DNA of 37,495 nt from the NCBI GenBank assembly GCA_013140485.1, contig JABFSS010000116.1, forward strand, positions 1-37,495, read 5' to 3'. This stretch comes from Candidatus Peribacteraceae bacterium. GTDB lineage: Bacteria; Patescibacteriota; Gracilibacteria; Peribacterales; Peribacteraceae. The notes below the pieces were generated by a model. That model saw nothing but the letters and a program-made list of their open reading frames with translations, had not been told where the DNA came from and ran no database searches. This document shows, piece after piece, positions 16,265 through 25,048 of this stretch (position 1 is its first letter; the number at the start of each line of letters is the position of its first letter). A program made the translations under genes and the position numbers.

Positions 16265-19200
16265 TTAACCCTGGTAACTCGTCGACTTGATCGTGGTCTC
16301 CGGATACTCCACCCAGAGGAAGCTGGAGGAGGTCGTGTGACCGGCCGAGATCGTCGAGTTGTCGGAATCCACCCACTCGAAGTGGCTGAGCGTGGAAGCG
16401 ACACCGAAGGTTGTGAGCGAGAACGAGTCGAAGTTCACGATGCTGACTTGCAGCGTGGACGTCGATGTCGAGCTGAGCTTGGGGTTGATGATCTTCGCCT
16501 GGAGGACGAAGGTCTGATCCGAGCCCGGATCGATGGTCGCGTTGACCAAGCTCGTCGCAGTCTTGGACAAGCCGCTGCAGTACACAACGAAGGAACCGGA
16601 GGAGACGTACGATGTCGTCAGCGCTGTGCTGGCAACAGGGTTGAAGGCCGTGCAGGCCTCCGTCACCGTGGAGTTCGACTTGTTGTAGAACTTGAACAGC
16701 GAGGTGTCCATACCGACGTTCGTGGCGTTGACGTTGAAGACCACGCCCGAGAGAAGGACTTTGTTCAAGCCGTTCTTCGAGTTGCCGTTCGGAGCAGCCG
16801 AGATCTTGAATTGACCGATGTTCGACACATCTGTCGGGATGTTGCTGCCGTTGGCGTCGGGGTTGGCGTTCGCGATCGTGAGGATCTGCGAGAGGACGAC
16901 GAAGTGGCGGTTGCCGACGATATAACTGTTCGTCGTGGCCGTCTTCGTTCCGATGAAGATTTCGCCTTCACCGGAGGTGTCGCCGTCGTTGACTGCGAGC
17001 GTGTTGCTCGACTGGTCGCCGCGTGCGCGGATAGCGCCGGAACCGTTGGCGTTATCAAACGCTGCGTCGCGGGGGATGTAGAGCTGGACGCCGGTGCCGG
17101 AGATTGCGCCGTCGACGTCCGACTTGATGCGCGCCTTGACGAGCACTTTGACGTCAGAACCCTTCGGAACAACGAGCGAGCGGTTCTGCATCTTGAGACA
17201 GAACGCCTTGGTCGGAGCGAGGCCCTGACCTTCGTTGATCGAGCGAGTGCGATCGGATCCGCATCCACCGATGGTGGCGGAACCGAAGGACGTCGTCGAA
17301 CCTTCCTTGAAGAGTTCAAGACGATCGACGGACGACATGATCGAACCCGAAGAGTTCAATTGAATGTCGGTGACGTCGATGTCTTCGTTCTCGGAGTGGA
17401 GGTTCAAACGGAGAATGGTGTCTCCGAGAGCTCCGCCGAGGAGCTGGCGGTTGCGGACAGGCGTCGTGTCAACGGAGACGAAGAGGTCACCCTGACTGAC
17501 GAGAGCCCAGCGCTGCGCGGTGACGGTCGAAACCGTGATGTCCGCGCTGGTCGCTCCGCCGATGAGCGAGCCGTCGAGCTTGATGCCCGAGAGGCTGCTG
17601 CCGCGGTCAACTGTTTCAGCTTCCACGAACGTATCAGCCGTGGAGAACGCGAGGAGGAGATCGTCGTTCGTGAGGGAAGCGGCGATGTCCGAGTGCACCT
17701 CGAACACCACTGTCTTCTCTTTCGGAATAACGAATCCGCCGCCGGTCAACTGTGCGAAGGTGACCTTGTTGCTCTGAGAGGTTTGACCCTTCTCGAGCAC
17801 AGTGTCGACCTTGCCGTCGCCGTCGGTGTCTACCCAGAGCGTGTAGTTCAAGCCGTTCTGGAGGGACGTTGCGCCGGTGCCGGAGTTGAAGATGAACTTG
17901 GTCAAGAGAATATCCTTTGCTTCACCTGCGCGAGATTCGAAGCGGAACAGGTTGATGTTCTTGCTGTTCTTGACCGCGACATCGGACGTGCCGGTCGCCT
18001 TGACGGCGATCGTCAGGTTCGCGTCGGCGATGCGCTGCGAGTTACCCGTGATGGTGTTGCGCGGGCGGACGTCGTTGACTTTGTCGCCCGTGCTCAGACC
18101 TTCGACCTGCATTTGGTAGCTGGTGACGGTCTGCGCGATGTGACCTCCGAAGGTGCAACCGACCGTGTTGGTGCCGGTGCTGACCTGCGTCGGTTCGCCA
18201 CAGATGTGGATCTTGAACGTGTCTCCGTTCTTCGGGTGGTTGCCGGAACCGTTGTCGATGAAGTCGACGCGGAGCTCGTAGGTCTCCTTGCCGTTTACCG
18301 TGAAGTCATCGAAGCGGTAGATCTGGTATGTACCCACGCTGGCTGTCTGACCGGAGGTGCCGCTGTCGGTGAGACGGACGGCATCAATGCTGCGGCCGGT
18401 TGCCTTGTTGCGGAGCTGGACGTTTTCGAGAACTTCGTTAATAGCGTCGTAGGACGAAGTGCCGCTGGAAGCGAGCGTCGCACCTGTGCTGGTCTTGCCT
18501 TCGACAGCAACGAAGAGTTTGCGAACGTTCACGCGCTCGCCACCGGTCGTGAAGATGATGTTGGCGAGGACTGCTTCGTTCTGATCGCGTGTGTAGCTCT
18601 GCTGTGACGGACCGTCGATTTCGATGGTGAATTCACCGGCATCGATGGTAACCGTGGCGGGCAGAGTGGAGGTCTCCGCGATGATCGCAATGCGCGAGCC
18701 GTAGAGTTGTCCGTTCACGCCGTACCCGTACAGGGAACCGACGGCGAAAATGTCGGACGTCTCCTCGAAGTGCATCTTCGCGGTGTCACCGGCGCCGCCG
18801 ATGACGTCCGCAATGATGTCCATCGTGAGCTTGTCGCCCTCAAGAACCGTGAAGGGCGGATCGAAGACGAAGGTCATGAAATCTCCGACCGACGTCTCGA
18901 CGGTGTTCGTGAGAACCGTACCGTCGCTGCGGCGGAGCTTCAAATTCGTGAGATCTCCGTCGTGAACCGTACCGTCGTTCTCAATGGTCATGGAGTAAAC
19001 CGTCTGGTCCTCGGTGGAGTCGGTCGAGATCTGGAACTTACCGACGACGACACCCTTGTCGCCGACTTCGACCTCATCCGGAGAAACCGTGCGGTACTCA
19101 ATGCTGACGCGTCCGCTGCGGACGGCGGCGACCTTGAAGGTGCTGCCGCGGAGCGGGAAGTTACCCGTCACCTGCTTCGCGTTCGTCGTGATATCGGACG

Positions 19201-20539
19201 GAAGTTCGGCTGCCAAGTTGTGCTCGGCGGACGTGGTTGCCGTGGAGTTGAAGTCCGCGGCGATGTCGACAGTGACGGTCTTGCACGCAGCAACCTGGAG
19301 CGTGTTGCTCAAGTGGATGCTTGCAGTCTGGTCCTTGCTGTCGATCGTGCGCTTGCGCGAGATGCGGGCGCCGTTGACGGTCGCGTAGACGCCGTCGATG
19401 TCGTTTTCGTCACCAAAACCTTCATGGAGAACCGTGAGGTCGGTGATGGACGCCTGATCGTCACAGGACGCCGTGATGTCGATGGAAAGCATCGTCACGC
19501 CGACCGCTCCCTGGGGGATCGTGTCGCCAACCGGGTTCTTGGAAGAAACCGAGATGGAGAGCGTGCTGTTGCTGGTCGGGAGAGCCGTGTAACCCGTGAA
19601 CGTGTCGGAATCGGAAAAGATCGTGCCATCCGAACCCTTAACGTCGGTTGCGGTGACCGTGTATTCCTTTCCACCCGTGAGATCGCCGGAGAGCGTGAGC
19701 TCAACCGTGTCGTCCGCAACGAGCTTGGCGGAGGTGACGGAGACTTCCGGGTTCGCACCCGTGACCGAGTAGTGACTGGCCGTCTCTGCGGAGGTCTTGT
19801 CCATGTTGATGGAGAACTCAACCTCGACTGTCTTTGAACTCGTCGCCTTCACGCTGGCCATGCCAACAGTGACGGGACCTCCATCGTCGCCGCAATCGAC
19901 GCCGTAGGAGAGACCCTGGTCCACGCGGTAAAGCATGACGACCATTTCAGCGCGGTTCATGTTGTCGCTCGGGCGAACGCGGCCCGTGGAATCGTCACCC
20001 TGGAGAACGCAGTGATCTGCGGACGTCTGGATAGACTCCGTGTACCACTGGCCACCCGGGTTATCGACGAACTGGGGAGCTGCACCCGTCGCCTCGAGCC
20101 CGAAGGCGCGGACGATGAGAGCGGCTGCCTCGGCGCGGTTAATGTTTGCGCCTGGGCGTGCGTAGCAAGGATGGGTGCCGTAGCAGTTGCCATCGCCGCG
20201 AACCCACTGCTCTTTCGCAGCCTCTTCCATGTAAGCGTAGTACCAGGCCGATGACCCAACGTCATCGAAGCTGGCGACTGCGGGCGGGGTCGAGAGGAGA
20301 CCACCGTTCAGCATGACGAGGAGCTTAACGAACTCCGCGCGGTTGGCGTTGTCGCCGCCGCGGAAGCGCGGTTGGCTCGCGTCTAGGATGCCGTTGTCCG
20401 TGAATGCGGAGACGGCTTCCTCGAACCAGACCCCGGAGGCCACGTCGGAATAAGCAGCAAACACGCTCGACACTGGGCTGAGCATGATGGCGCTGGCCGA
20501 GAGACCTGCGAGGACTTTCTTAAAGCGAGAAATGTCCAT
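16265..20539 (-). CDS. SLH-domain S-layer protein
   Basis: A protein of 1424 residues with a signal peptide (MDISRFKKVLAGLSASAIML, cleavage after VFA), which fixes ATG 20539 within a longer open frame. Three SLH domains follow (about residues 25-70, 80-145, 150-210), with YSDV..GVWF, FDDVGSSAWYY and FVDNPGGQWY openings and NRAEF/NRAEA/NRAEM ends. SLH domains hold proteins to the cell wall polymer. Next come an Ig-like (SbsA/Big_5-like) domain near 225-320 and a long chain of beta-sandwich modules, one with a calcium-loop-like DTDGDGKVDT. No C-terminal anchor. Size, SLH triplet, own terminator and long leader suggest a main surface-layer protein. The leader is T-rich without a Shine-Dalgarno site. 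Confidence 0.92.
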   Translation of the reverse strand: MDISRFKKVLAGLSASAIMLSPVSSVFAAYSDVASGVWFEEAVSAFTDNGILDASQPRFRGGDNANRAEFVKLLVMLNGGLLSTPPAVASFDDVGSSAWYYAYMEEAAKEQWVRGDGNCYGTHPCYARPGANINRAEAAALIVRAFGLEATGAAPQFVDNPGGQWYTESIQTSADHCVLQGDDSTGRVRPSDNMNRAEMVVMLYRVDQGLSYGVDCGDDGGPVTVGMASVKATSSKTVEVEFSINMDKTSAETASHYSVTGANPEVSVTSAKLVADDTVELTLSGDLTGGKEYTVTATDVKGSDGTIFSDSDTFTGYTALPTSNSTLSISVSSKNPVGDTIPQGAVGVTMLSIDITASCDDQASITDLTVLHEGFGDENDIDGVYATVNGARISRKRTIDSKDQTASIHLSNTLQVAACKTVTVDIAADFNSTATTSAEHNLAAELPSDITTNAKQVTGNFPLRGSTFKVAAVRSGRVSIEYRTVSPDEVEVGDKGVVVGKFQISTDSTEDQTVYSMTIENDGTVHDGDLTNLKLRRSDGTVLTNTVETSVGDFMTFVFDPPFTVLEGDKLTMDIIADVIGGAGDTAKMHFEETSDIFAVGSLYGYGVNGQLYGSRIAIIAETSTLPATVTIDAGEFTIEIDGPSQQSYTRDQNEAVLANIIFTTGGERVNVRKLFVAVEGKTSTGATLASSGTSSYDAINEVLENVQLRNKATGRSIDAVRLTDSGTSGQTASVGTYQIYRFDDFTVNGKETYELRVDFIDNGSGNHPKNGDTFKIHICGEPTQVSTGTNTVGCTFGGHIAQTVTSYQMQVEGLSTGDKVNDVRPRNTITGNSQRIADANLTIAVKATGTSDVAVKNSKNINLFRFESRAGEAKDILLTKFIFNSGTGATSLQNGLNYTLWVDTDGDGKVDTVLEKGQTSQSNKVTFAQLTGGGFVIPKEKTVVFEVHSDIAASLTNDDLLLAFSTADTFVEAETVDRGSSLSGIKLDGSLIGGATSADITVSTVTAQRWALVSQGDLFVSVDTTPVRNRQLLGGALGDTILRLNLHSENEDIDVTDIQLNSSGSIMSSVDRLELFKEGSTTSFGSATIGGCGSDRTRSINEGQGLAPTKAFCLKMQNRSLVVPKGSDVKVLVKARIKSDVDGAISGTGVQLYIPRDAAFDNANGSGAIRARGDQSSNTLAVNDGDTSGEGEIFIGTKTATTNSYIVGNRHFVVLSQILTIANANPDANGSNIPTDVSNIGQFKISAAPNGNSKNGLNKVLLSGVVFNVNATNVGMDTSLFKFYNKSNSTVTEACTAFNPVASTALTTSYVSSGSFVVYCSGLSKTATSLVNATIDPGSDQTFVLQAKIINPKLSSTSTSTLQVSIVNFDSFSLTTFGVASTLSHFEWVDSDNSTISAGHTTSSSFLWVEYPETTIKSTSYQG

Positions 20540-20790
20540 AAAAGAAATAAAGAAAAGAGGAAATAAAAGCGAATTGGATTGATTGTCAGTTCGAGTAGTT
20601 CGTCCGCCTGAGGCGGACGAGCGTATCGAGGAAGATTCAATAAACGTGCAAAGATTGTCCACGCACCTGGATGTTGTTGGGAATGAGTGCCAGAAGGCAC
20701 TCCCCTCCTTAAATATAAAGAGATGAAACACACCCGATACATGTCCTGCTGCGAACAGCAGAAAGCCCCCAAAAAAGAAGGGGGGTTGAA
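20540..20790 (-). promoter_or_regulatory. Structured leader region upstream of the S-layer gene
   Basis: This gene-free stretch holds element R3 (20585-20631) and three further hairpins: GAGTGCC/GGCACTC (20676-20693), CTGCTG-CGAA-CAGCAG (20748-20763) and a CCCCC/GGGGG pair (20768-20786) that looks terminator-like. I could not place a convincing promoter. If transcription starts upstream, the mRNA has a long folded leader, as known for several S-layer transcripts. Confidence 0.4.
20585..20631. repeat. CGAGTAG hairpin element R3
   Basis: Flanks GTCAGTTCGAGTAG and CGTATCGAGG surround the stem CGTCCGCC/GGCGGACG (20601-20608, 20612-20619) with TGA loop. Third member of the family also at 15495 and 16148, with a stem of unrelated sequence. 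Confidence 0.8.
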
Positions 20791-21034
20791 CAATCGAAAA
20801 TTCATACGAAACACGATCCGAACCCAAAAGGGATTGGATGTGGGATAACTGTCGCTCTGTAAGAGAGGCAGGTGCCGAATTTTCAAAGATCAGATACGCG
20901 TCGACCACGCTCACCGTTTTTTGGAGCGGATCAGGGGGATGGTACAGAACCCGTTTCCCGCTAATCAAGCGTCCAAACTGGCTTGGGTGGCAGTGCAGAT
21001 AACGCTCCGGCCCGGGGGGTGTTACGGTCCGCAT
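20780..21034 (-). pseudogene. Possible remnant of a purL/PurS-like N-terminus
   Basis: An 85-codon open stretch starting at ATG 21034. Residues 40-82 (TVSVVDAYLIF...LTERQLSHIQSLLG..RVSYEFSI) follow the pattern of the PurS-like start of phosphoribosylformylglycinamidine synthase, usually written V-x-V-[VI]-D-x-Y-x-I ... L-[TS]-x-E-x-L-x-x-I-x-x-L-L-x-D-x-V-x-x-[EY]-x-I. Similarity stops at the C/G hairpin at 20768-20786, and nothing of the PurL catalytic part follows. A truncated gene left upstream of the S-layer gene is the inference; chance resemblance is possible. 21035-21285 holds nothing I can name. Confidence 0.35.
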
Positions 21035-21285
21035 AAGGAGAATGTCCTGTTTGCGGCATCTACGGGCACAGCGTTTGGCGATTCTCTAACGAATTTAGAC
21101 GCCAAAAGTGGGGTTGGGGACCGGGGCATTTGACTGGAAATACGGTTGCAAAAATGGGGTTTCGGTACATAGTCGGCCCCTATATTCAGGATCACGCGTA
21201 AAGAGGAGTTTCCGGAAAGAATACTGCACGCAAGAATTCCTGACGTCAGCTTCTCTCGACTCGATGTACAGAAGAACGAAGAGGA

Positions 21286-22737
21286 TCACCGTGCCTCCTT
21301 TATAGTCTGTCCCTGTGCAGTGTCTTTCACATCCCATCCCCTGTCCTTTATAGCATCGCGGAGGCGGTCGGATTCTTTGAAGTCTTTGGCTGCGCGCGCG
21401 GCCTCTCTATCCTTTATAAGGGAGAGCACATCATCGGGAACGGGCTCGGCCTGAGACTCAGGTTCGAAGCAGCCGAAGGTCGTCTTCACTTCCTCTATAA
21501 AGGAGGAGAGAGCACTGAGAGATTCCGTCGACCATCCCTTCTGATTCCGCGACCATGCCATACAATCAAAAATAACCGCTAAGGCTTGCGGAGTATTCAG
21601 ATCGCCGTTCATTGCATCTGCGAAGTCCTCCGCAAAGTTTTTTTTGGAATCATCACTCCCCTTTCCTGCGCTGAACGTCACGCATTCCCGTATCCACTCC
21701 ACGATCTTCGTTCGCGCCTTGCGCGCATCGTCCATCCCCTTCCACGCGAACTTCAGATTGGTTCTGTAGTGCACGGAGAGGAGGTAATAGCGCAGATCGA
21801 GAGGCGAATATCCCTTTTCGACGATGTCGGGCACGGTGAGGATATTGCCAAGACTCTTTGACATCTTGGCGTCTCCGAGGTCGATTCTCCTCTTATGGAG
21901 CCATAACCGGACGAACTGCTTCCCCGTGGCGCACTCGCTCTGCGCAATCTCGCACTCGTGATGCGGGAAAATGTTGTCTTCGCCGCCGGTGTGCAGATCG
22001 ATCTGGTCTCCCAATAAGGAAGAGCTCATCGCGGAGCATTCGATATGCCAGCCGGGAAATCCCGATGACGCATCTTCGCCTGAACTCTGACTGACCTCGC
22101 CCGTCGAAAATTTCCAGCGCAGAACGTGCCGTCCATTGTCACCCACGCATTTTTTCCAGAGTGCGAAATCCGCAGGATGCTTTTTCTTCTCGTCGACGCC
22201 TACGCGCGCGCCGGCATTGAGGTTCTGAAGAGTATTGCCGGAAAGGGCTCCGTAGTGCGGAAAAGTCTCTACTGCGAAGTAGATGCCGTCATCGGTTTCG
22301 TACGCATTCCCCTTCTCCAGCAGCACCTTGATGATCGCAAGTTGTTCTTTGATGAACTCACTCGCGCGCGGGCGCGCCATGGGCTCGAGCATGTTCAACG
22401 CCTTCTCATCTTCGAGATACTGCTCCGTGTACCGCCTTGCGATTTCGAGCGGGTGCAATTTTTCCGTCTCCGCCTGTTTTTGAATTTTATCGTCACCGTG
22501 ATCACTGTCATGCAGCAGATGCCCGACGTCGGTGATGTTCTTCACGTGTTTGACCTGATAGCCGCTCACTTCCAGCCACCGGCGGAGCAAATCGGCCATT
22601 AAAAACGAGGAATAATTGCCGATATGCGGCCGTCCGTAGACCGTGGGGCCGCACGTGTACATCGTCACCTGTTTTGGCGTGAGGGTGACAAGTTGTTCAT
22701 CCTTTTTGGAATACGTGTTGTACAGAGAGAGGGGCAT
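21286..22737 (-). CDS. cysS: Cysteinyl-tRNA synthetase
   Basis: Charges tRNA-Cys with cysteine. A class I synthetase of 483 residues, full length. The HIGH motif is HIGN (38-41) and KMSKS lies at 291-295. The zinc that selects cysteine is bound by Cys29 (YTCGPTVYG), Cys234 (GWHIECSAM), His259 and Glu263 (FPHHECE), all present. ATG 22737 starts the conserved MPLSLYNT; a TTG one codon earlier is less likely. A loop before GWHIECS (STGEVSQSSGEDASSGF) is longer and richer in Ser than usual. It is the third gene after the methyltransferase and the CsrA-like gene on the same strand but is separated from them by hairpins, so it probably has its own promoter. Confidence 0.97.
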   Translation of the reverse strand: MPLSLYNTYSKKDEQLVTLTPKQVTMYTCGPTVYGRPHIGNYSSFLMADLLRRWLEVSGYQVKHVKNITDVGHLLHDSDHGDDKIQKQAETEKLHPLEIARRYTEQYLEDEKALNMLEPMARPRASEFIKEQLAIIKVLLEKGNAYETDDGIYFAVETFPHYGALSGNTLQNLNAGARVGVDEKKKHPADFALWKKCVGDNGRHVLRWKFSTGEVSQSSGEDASSGFPGWHIECSAMSSSLLGDQIDLHTGGEDNIFPHHECEIAQSECATGKQFVRLWLHKRRIDLGDAKMSKSLGNILTVPDIVEKGYSPLDLRYYLLSVHYRTNLKFAWKGMDDARKARTKIVEWIRECVTFSAGKGSDDSKKNFAEDFADAMNGDLNTPQALAVIFDCMAWSRNQKGWSTESLSALSSFIEEVKTTFGCFEPESQAEPVPDDVLSLIKDREAARAAKDFKESDRLRDAIKDRGWDVKDTAQGQTIKEAR

Positions 22738-22787
22738 CAACGAGAGGATATAGAAGGAGGAGAGCTGAGACGAGCCTTATAAAACAA

Positions 22788-22837
22788 GGGCCGCACATCA
22801 TGTGCGACCCCGCACTGACCTCCAGGTCAGTTTTTTT
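22788..22837. terminator. Double hairpin terminator between the CsrA-like gene and cysS
   Basis: Hairpin 1 (22788-22810, CGCACA/TGTGCG core with GGG/CCC base) is followed on the minus strand by TTGTTTT and can end the CsrA-like transcript. Hairpin 2 (CTGACCT-CC-AGGTCAG, 22815-22830) is followed on the plus strand by seven T and is a perfect intrinsic terminator for that direction. The TGA of the CsrA-like gene lies in the stem of hairpin 2. Confidence 0.75.
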
Positions 22838-23021
22838 GATTGGGTGGGTCGTGTCCTCGTGGACGACGACCCGGTGGAAACTCCGGAACTTGAGGGACAT
22901 CCTTGGGCTCCGAAATTTGGGAAGTTGGGTCTACAGGAGACCCATTGACCGTGACAACGGTGACCTTGAGGTCTTCGTTGATAACGATCGGCTTCCCGCT
23001 CTCTCTGGAAATGATGAACAT
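22827..23021 (-). CDS. Degenerate CsrA-like small protein
   Basis: A protein of 64 residues. Its first half follows the CsrA/RsmA pattern: MFIISRESGKPIVINEDLKV then TVVTVNG compares with the usual M-L-[IV]-L-[ST]-R-x-x-G-E-x-[IL]-x-I-G-D-x-[IV]-x-V-x-V-L-x-V-x-G. The second half departs from it. The RNA-binding VRIGINAP...VHREEI segment is replaced by a Pro/Asp-rich tail (SEPKDVPQVPEFPPGRRPRG), so the key second Arg of CsrA is missing. Arg6 is kept. ATG 23021 is set by AAGGAG 7 bases upstream, one of the few good Shine-Dalgarno sites in this window. CsrA is a dimeric regulator of translation; whether this one binds RNA is open. A TTGACG box lies just after the methyltransferase stop and could help drive it. 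Confidence 0.6.
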   Translation of the reverse strand: MFIISRESGKPIVINEDLKVTVVTVNGSPVDPTSQISEPKDVPQVPEFPPGRRPRGHDPPNQKN

Positions 23022-23149
23022 TTCCGAACTCCTTGTTGTAGAGAGAACGCCTGAACTCGCTAGGTCAACCGTGACCAAACTGTCAGGAATAGCGAAAGAG
23101 TACAGTATACAAATAGTAATACAAGAGAATATTTTCCTATTGCGTCAAA

Positions 23150-23884
23150 TTATGTAACGTTCTTCTGTGGCTGCACAGGCATGCCAAATTCTGCAAGCGA
23201 GACCATAAGGTCCGGCTGCTTTTCTAACTGATTATTGAGCTTCCTGTAAATGCTCTGGTTGTAGAGAAAGTAACCTCCCTCTTTCAGCATACGTTTGACC
23301 TCCCCCGTGATGGCAACATCTAAGTCTTCCAGTTGGTCATGAGTAAGACGATCAATCAGCTCAGGAGCAGTAACATCGCCACCCCAACGTGAATCTTCTT
23401 TGATGCGCGACGGTGCAACTAAGAAAGCCGAACTGTTAATCAGATCAAAGGAGTCGTCATCAAACTCTCTAAGAAGAGCAGCACAGTCAGAGGCATCTTT
23501 GAGCTCAATTTTCTTGTGTTCGTAATTTTCTCCTGGGCTTGGACGACGATCAATGCCCGTGACATTTGCGCCACAGGCAGCGGCAAATCGTGCAAACCAT
23601 GGTTCATACATTCTTGGGAGAAATCCTGCATGCTCACCTCGATTTGCAACATCCGTAAACTCGCTACCATCTCGCGGCTTGGCACCGCAACCGATATCCA
23701 AAATCCGCATCTTCGGTAAATTCGTGAATCCATTGGTGACGACATGCAAACGATGCCACTGAAAATTCATCAAACCATCGACTCTTTCTGTGGGAGAAAG
23801 CTGGAATTCCTTGTCTATCACTGCACTCGCGGCATCAACGATATTTTGCTCTTCTGCCTTATCGCGCAATGATCGTAGAGCCAT
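23150..23884 (-). CDS. SAM-dependent class I methyltransferase
   Basis: A protein of 244 residues. Motif I of Rossmann methyltransferases is clear (MRILDIGCGAKPRDG, about 59-73). VTGIDRRP (about 108) is the acidic end of strand 2 and FDLINSSAFLVAP (about 149-161) is the motif IV region. Substrate unknown; the N-terminal 50 residues are helical and not diagnostic. ATG 23884 is directly served by TTGACT-16-TATAAT (23891-23918), with the -10 ending 6 bases before the ATG, so translation of a leaderless mRNA is likely. The CsrA-like gene follows on the same strand after a 128-base gap. Confidence 0.85.
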   Translation of the reverse strand: MALRSLRDKAEEQNIVDAASAVIDKEFQLSPTERVDGLMNFQWHRLHVVTNGFTNLPKMRILDIGCGAKPRDGSEFTDVANRGEHAGFLPRMYEPWFARFAAACGANVTGIDRRPSPGENYEHKKIELKDASDCAALLREFDDDSFDLINSSAFLVAPSRIKEDSRWGGDVTAPELIDRLTHDQLEDLDVAITGEVKRMLKEGGYFLYNQSIYRKLNNQLEKQPDLMVSLAEFGMPVQPQKNVT

Positions 23885-23890
23885 AAATTC

Positions 23891-23918
23891 ATTATATCAC
23901 TTATTATGAATTAGTCAA
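23891..23918 (-). promoter_or_regulatory. Leaderless promoter of the methyltransferase gene
   Basis: Minus strand TTGACT (23913-23918), 16 bases, TATAAT (23891-23896). The expected transcription start coincides with the A of ATG 23884, and no room is left for a ribosome binding site. Confidence 0.85.
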
Positions 23919-23974
23919 AACACCAATAAACCCATGGCACATGATACACTGAGACATCTTTCTTCACTGCTCAC

Positions 23975-25045
23975 ATGAAGTTCCAAGACATCCGCTCTCT
24001 CCTCGGCGACAAAGCAGACTCGCTGCTCAATCACGTCTCGAAAACTATCCCCAAAGAGAAGCTTCACCTCCCGAGTATGAAGAACATACAAGAGGTTTTT
24101 TCGGCTTCGGATAGATCAAAGAAGGTGCAGGACAATTTGAAGACGCTCTACGGTCACGGACGGTTGGGCGGCACCGGCTACCTCTCGATTCTGCCCGTCG
24201 ACCAGGGCATCGAGCACTCGGCAGGCGCCTCGTTTGCGAAAAATCCGGACTACTTTGACCCCGACAATATCGTGCAACTCGCGATCAAGGGCGGCTGCAA
24301 TGCGGTGGCGTCGACGGTGGGCGCACTCGGCATCGTGTCGAAGAAATATGCATCGAAAATTCCCTTCATCGTGAAGCTCAATCATAACGAACTCATGACC
24401 TATCCGAACAAGTTCGATCAGATCATGTTTTCGACGGTGGAGCAGGCGGCGGACATGGGCGCGCTGGGTGTGGGTGCGACGATTTATTTCGGATCGCCGG
24501 AGTCGGGACGGCAGATCGTGGAGGTGGGGCAGGCCTTCGCAAAAGCGCATCAGCTAGGGCTCTTTACGGTGCTGTGGTGTTACCTGCGCAACTCCGGTTT
24601 CAAGAAAGACGGAGTCGATTATCACCTGGCCACGGACCTCACGGGACAGGCCAATCACCTCGGCGTGACACTCGAAGCCGACATCATCAAACAGAAATTA
24701 CCGGAGGTGAACGGCGGGTTCACGGCGCTCAATTCCGGCACAAGTTCGTACGGAAAATTGGACAAACGCATGTATGAAAAACTGAGCAGTGATCACCCCA
24801 TCGATCTGTGCCGCTATCAGGTCGCCAACTGCTATATGGGACGCATCGGACTCATCAACTCCGGCGGCGCGAGCGGTGAGAATGACCTGCAGCAGGCGGT
24901 GATGACGGCCGTGATCAATAAACGCGCGGGCGGGGCGGGACTCATTTCCGGTCGCAAAGCTTTTCAGAAGCCGATGAACGAAGGCGTGGAGATTTTGAAT
25001 GCGATTCAGGATGTGTACCTGTGTAAGGAGGTGACGGTCGCTTAA
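23975..25045 (+). CDS. fbaB: Fructose-bisphosphate aldolase class I, FbaB/DhnA type
   Basis: Splits fructose 1,6-bisphosphate into glyceraldehyde 3-phosphate and dihydroxyacetone phosphate in glycolysis. A protein of 356 residues, collinear with E. coli FbaB: GRLGGTGYLSILPVDQGIEH, FIVKLNHNE, VGATIYFGS, NSGFKKDGVDYH, DLTGQANHLG, and ADIIKQK with the Schiff-base Lys at about 239. The phosphate-binding end (NSGGASGENDL, INKRAGGAGLISGRKAFQK) is intact. Small insertion: NSGTSSYGKLDKR replaces a shorter loop. Transcribed alone; its 3' end faces yidC across a long inverted repeat. No Shine-Dalgarno site is seen; TACACT at 23945-23950 could be a -10. Confidence 0.96.
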   Translation: MKFQDIRSLLGDKADSLLNHVSKTIPKEKLHLPSMKNIQEVFSASDRSKKVQDNLKTLYGHGRLGGTGYLSILPVDQGIEHSAGASFAKNPDYFDPDNIVQLAIKGGCNAVASTVGALGIVSKKYASKIPFIVKLNHNELMTYPNKFDQIMFSTVEQAADMGALGVGATIYFGSPESGRQIVEVGQAFAKAHQLGLFTVLWCYLRNSGFKKDGVDYHLATDLTGQANHLGVTLEADIIKQKLPEVNGGFTALNSGTSSYGKLDKRMYEKLSSDHPIDLCRYQVANCYMGRIGLINSGGASGENDLQQAVMTAVINKRAGGAGLISGRKAFQKPMNEGVEILNAIQDVYLCKEVTVA

Positions 25046-25048
25046 AAG

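Noticed and set aside
20540..21034. Extension of the S-layer gene to ATG 21034
   Set aside because: The frame is open, but the signal peptide starts at 20539 and the upstream part is hairpin sequence without protein character.
21095..21337. An 80-codon minus-strand frame downstream of cysS
   Set aside because: It begins inside cysS, has no family pattern, and its composition is not protein-like.
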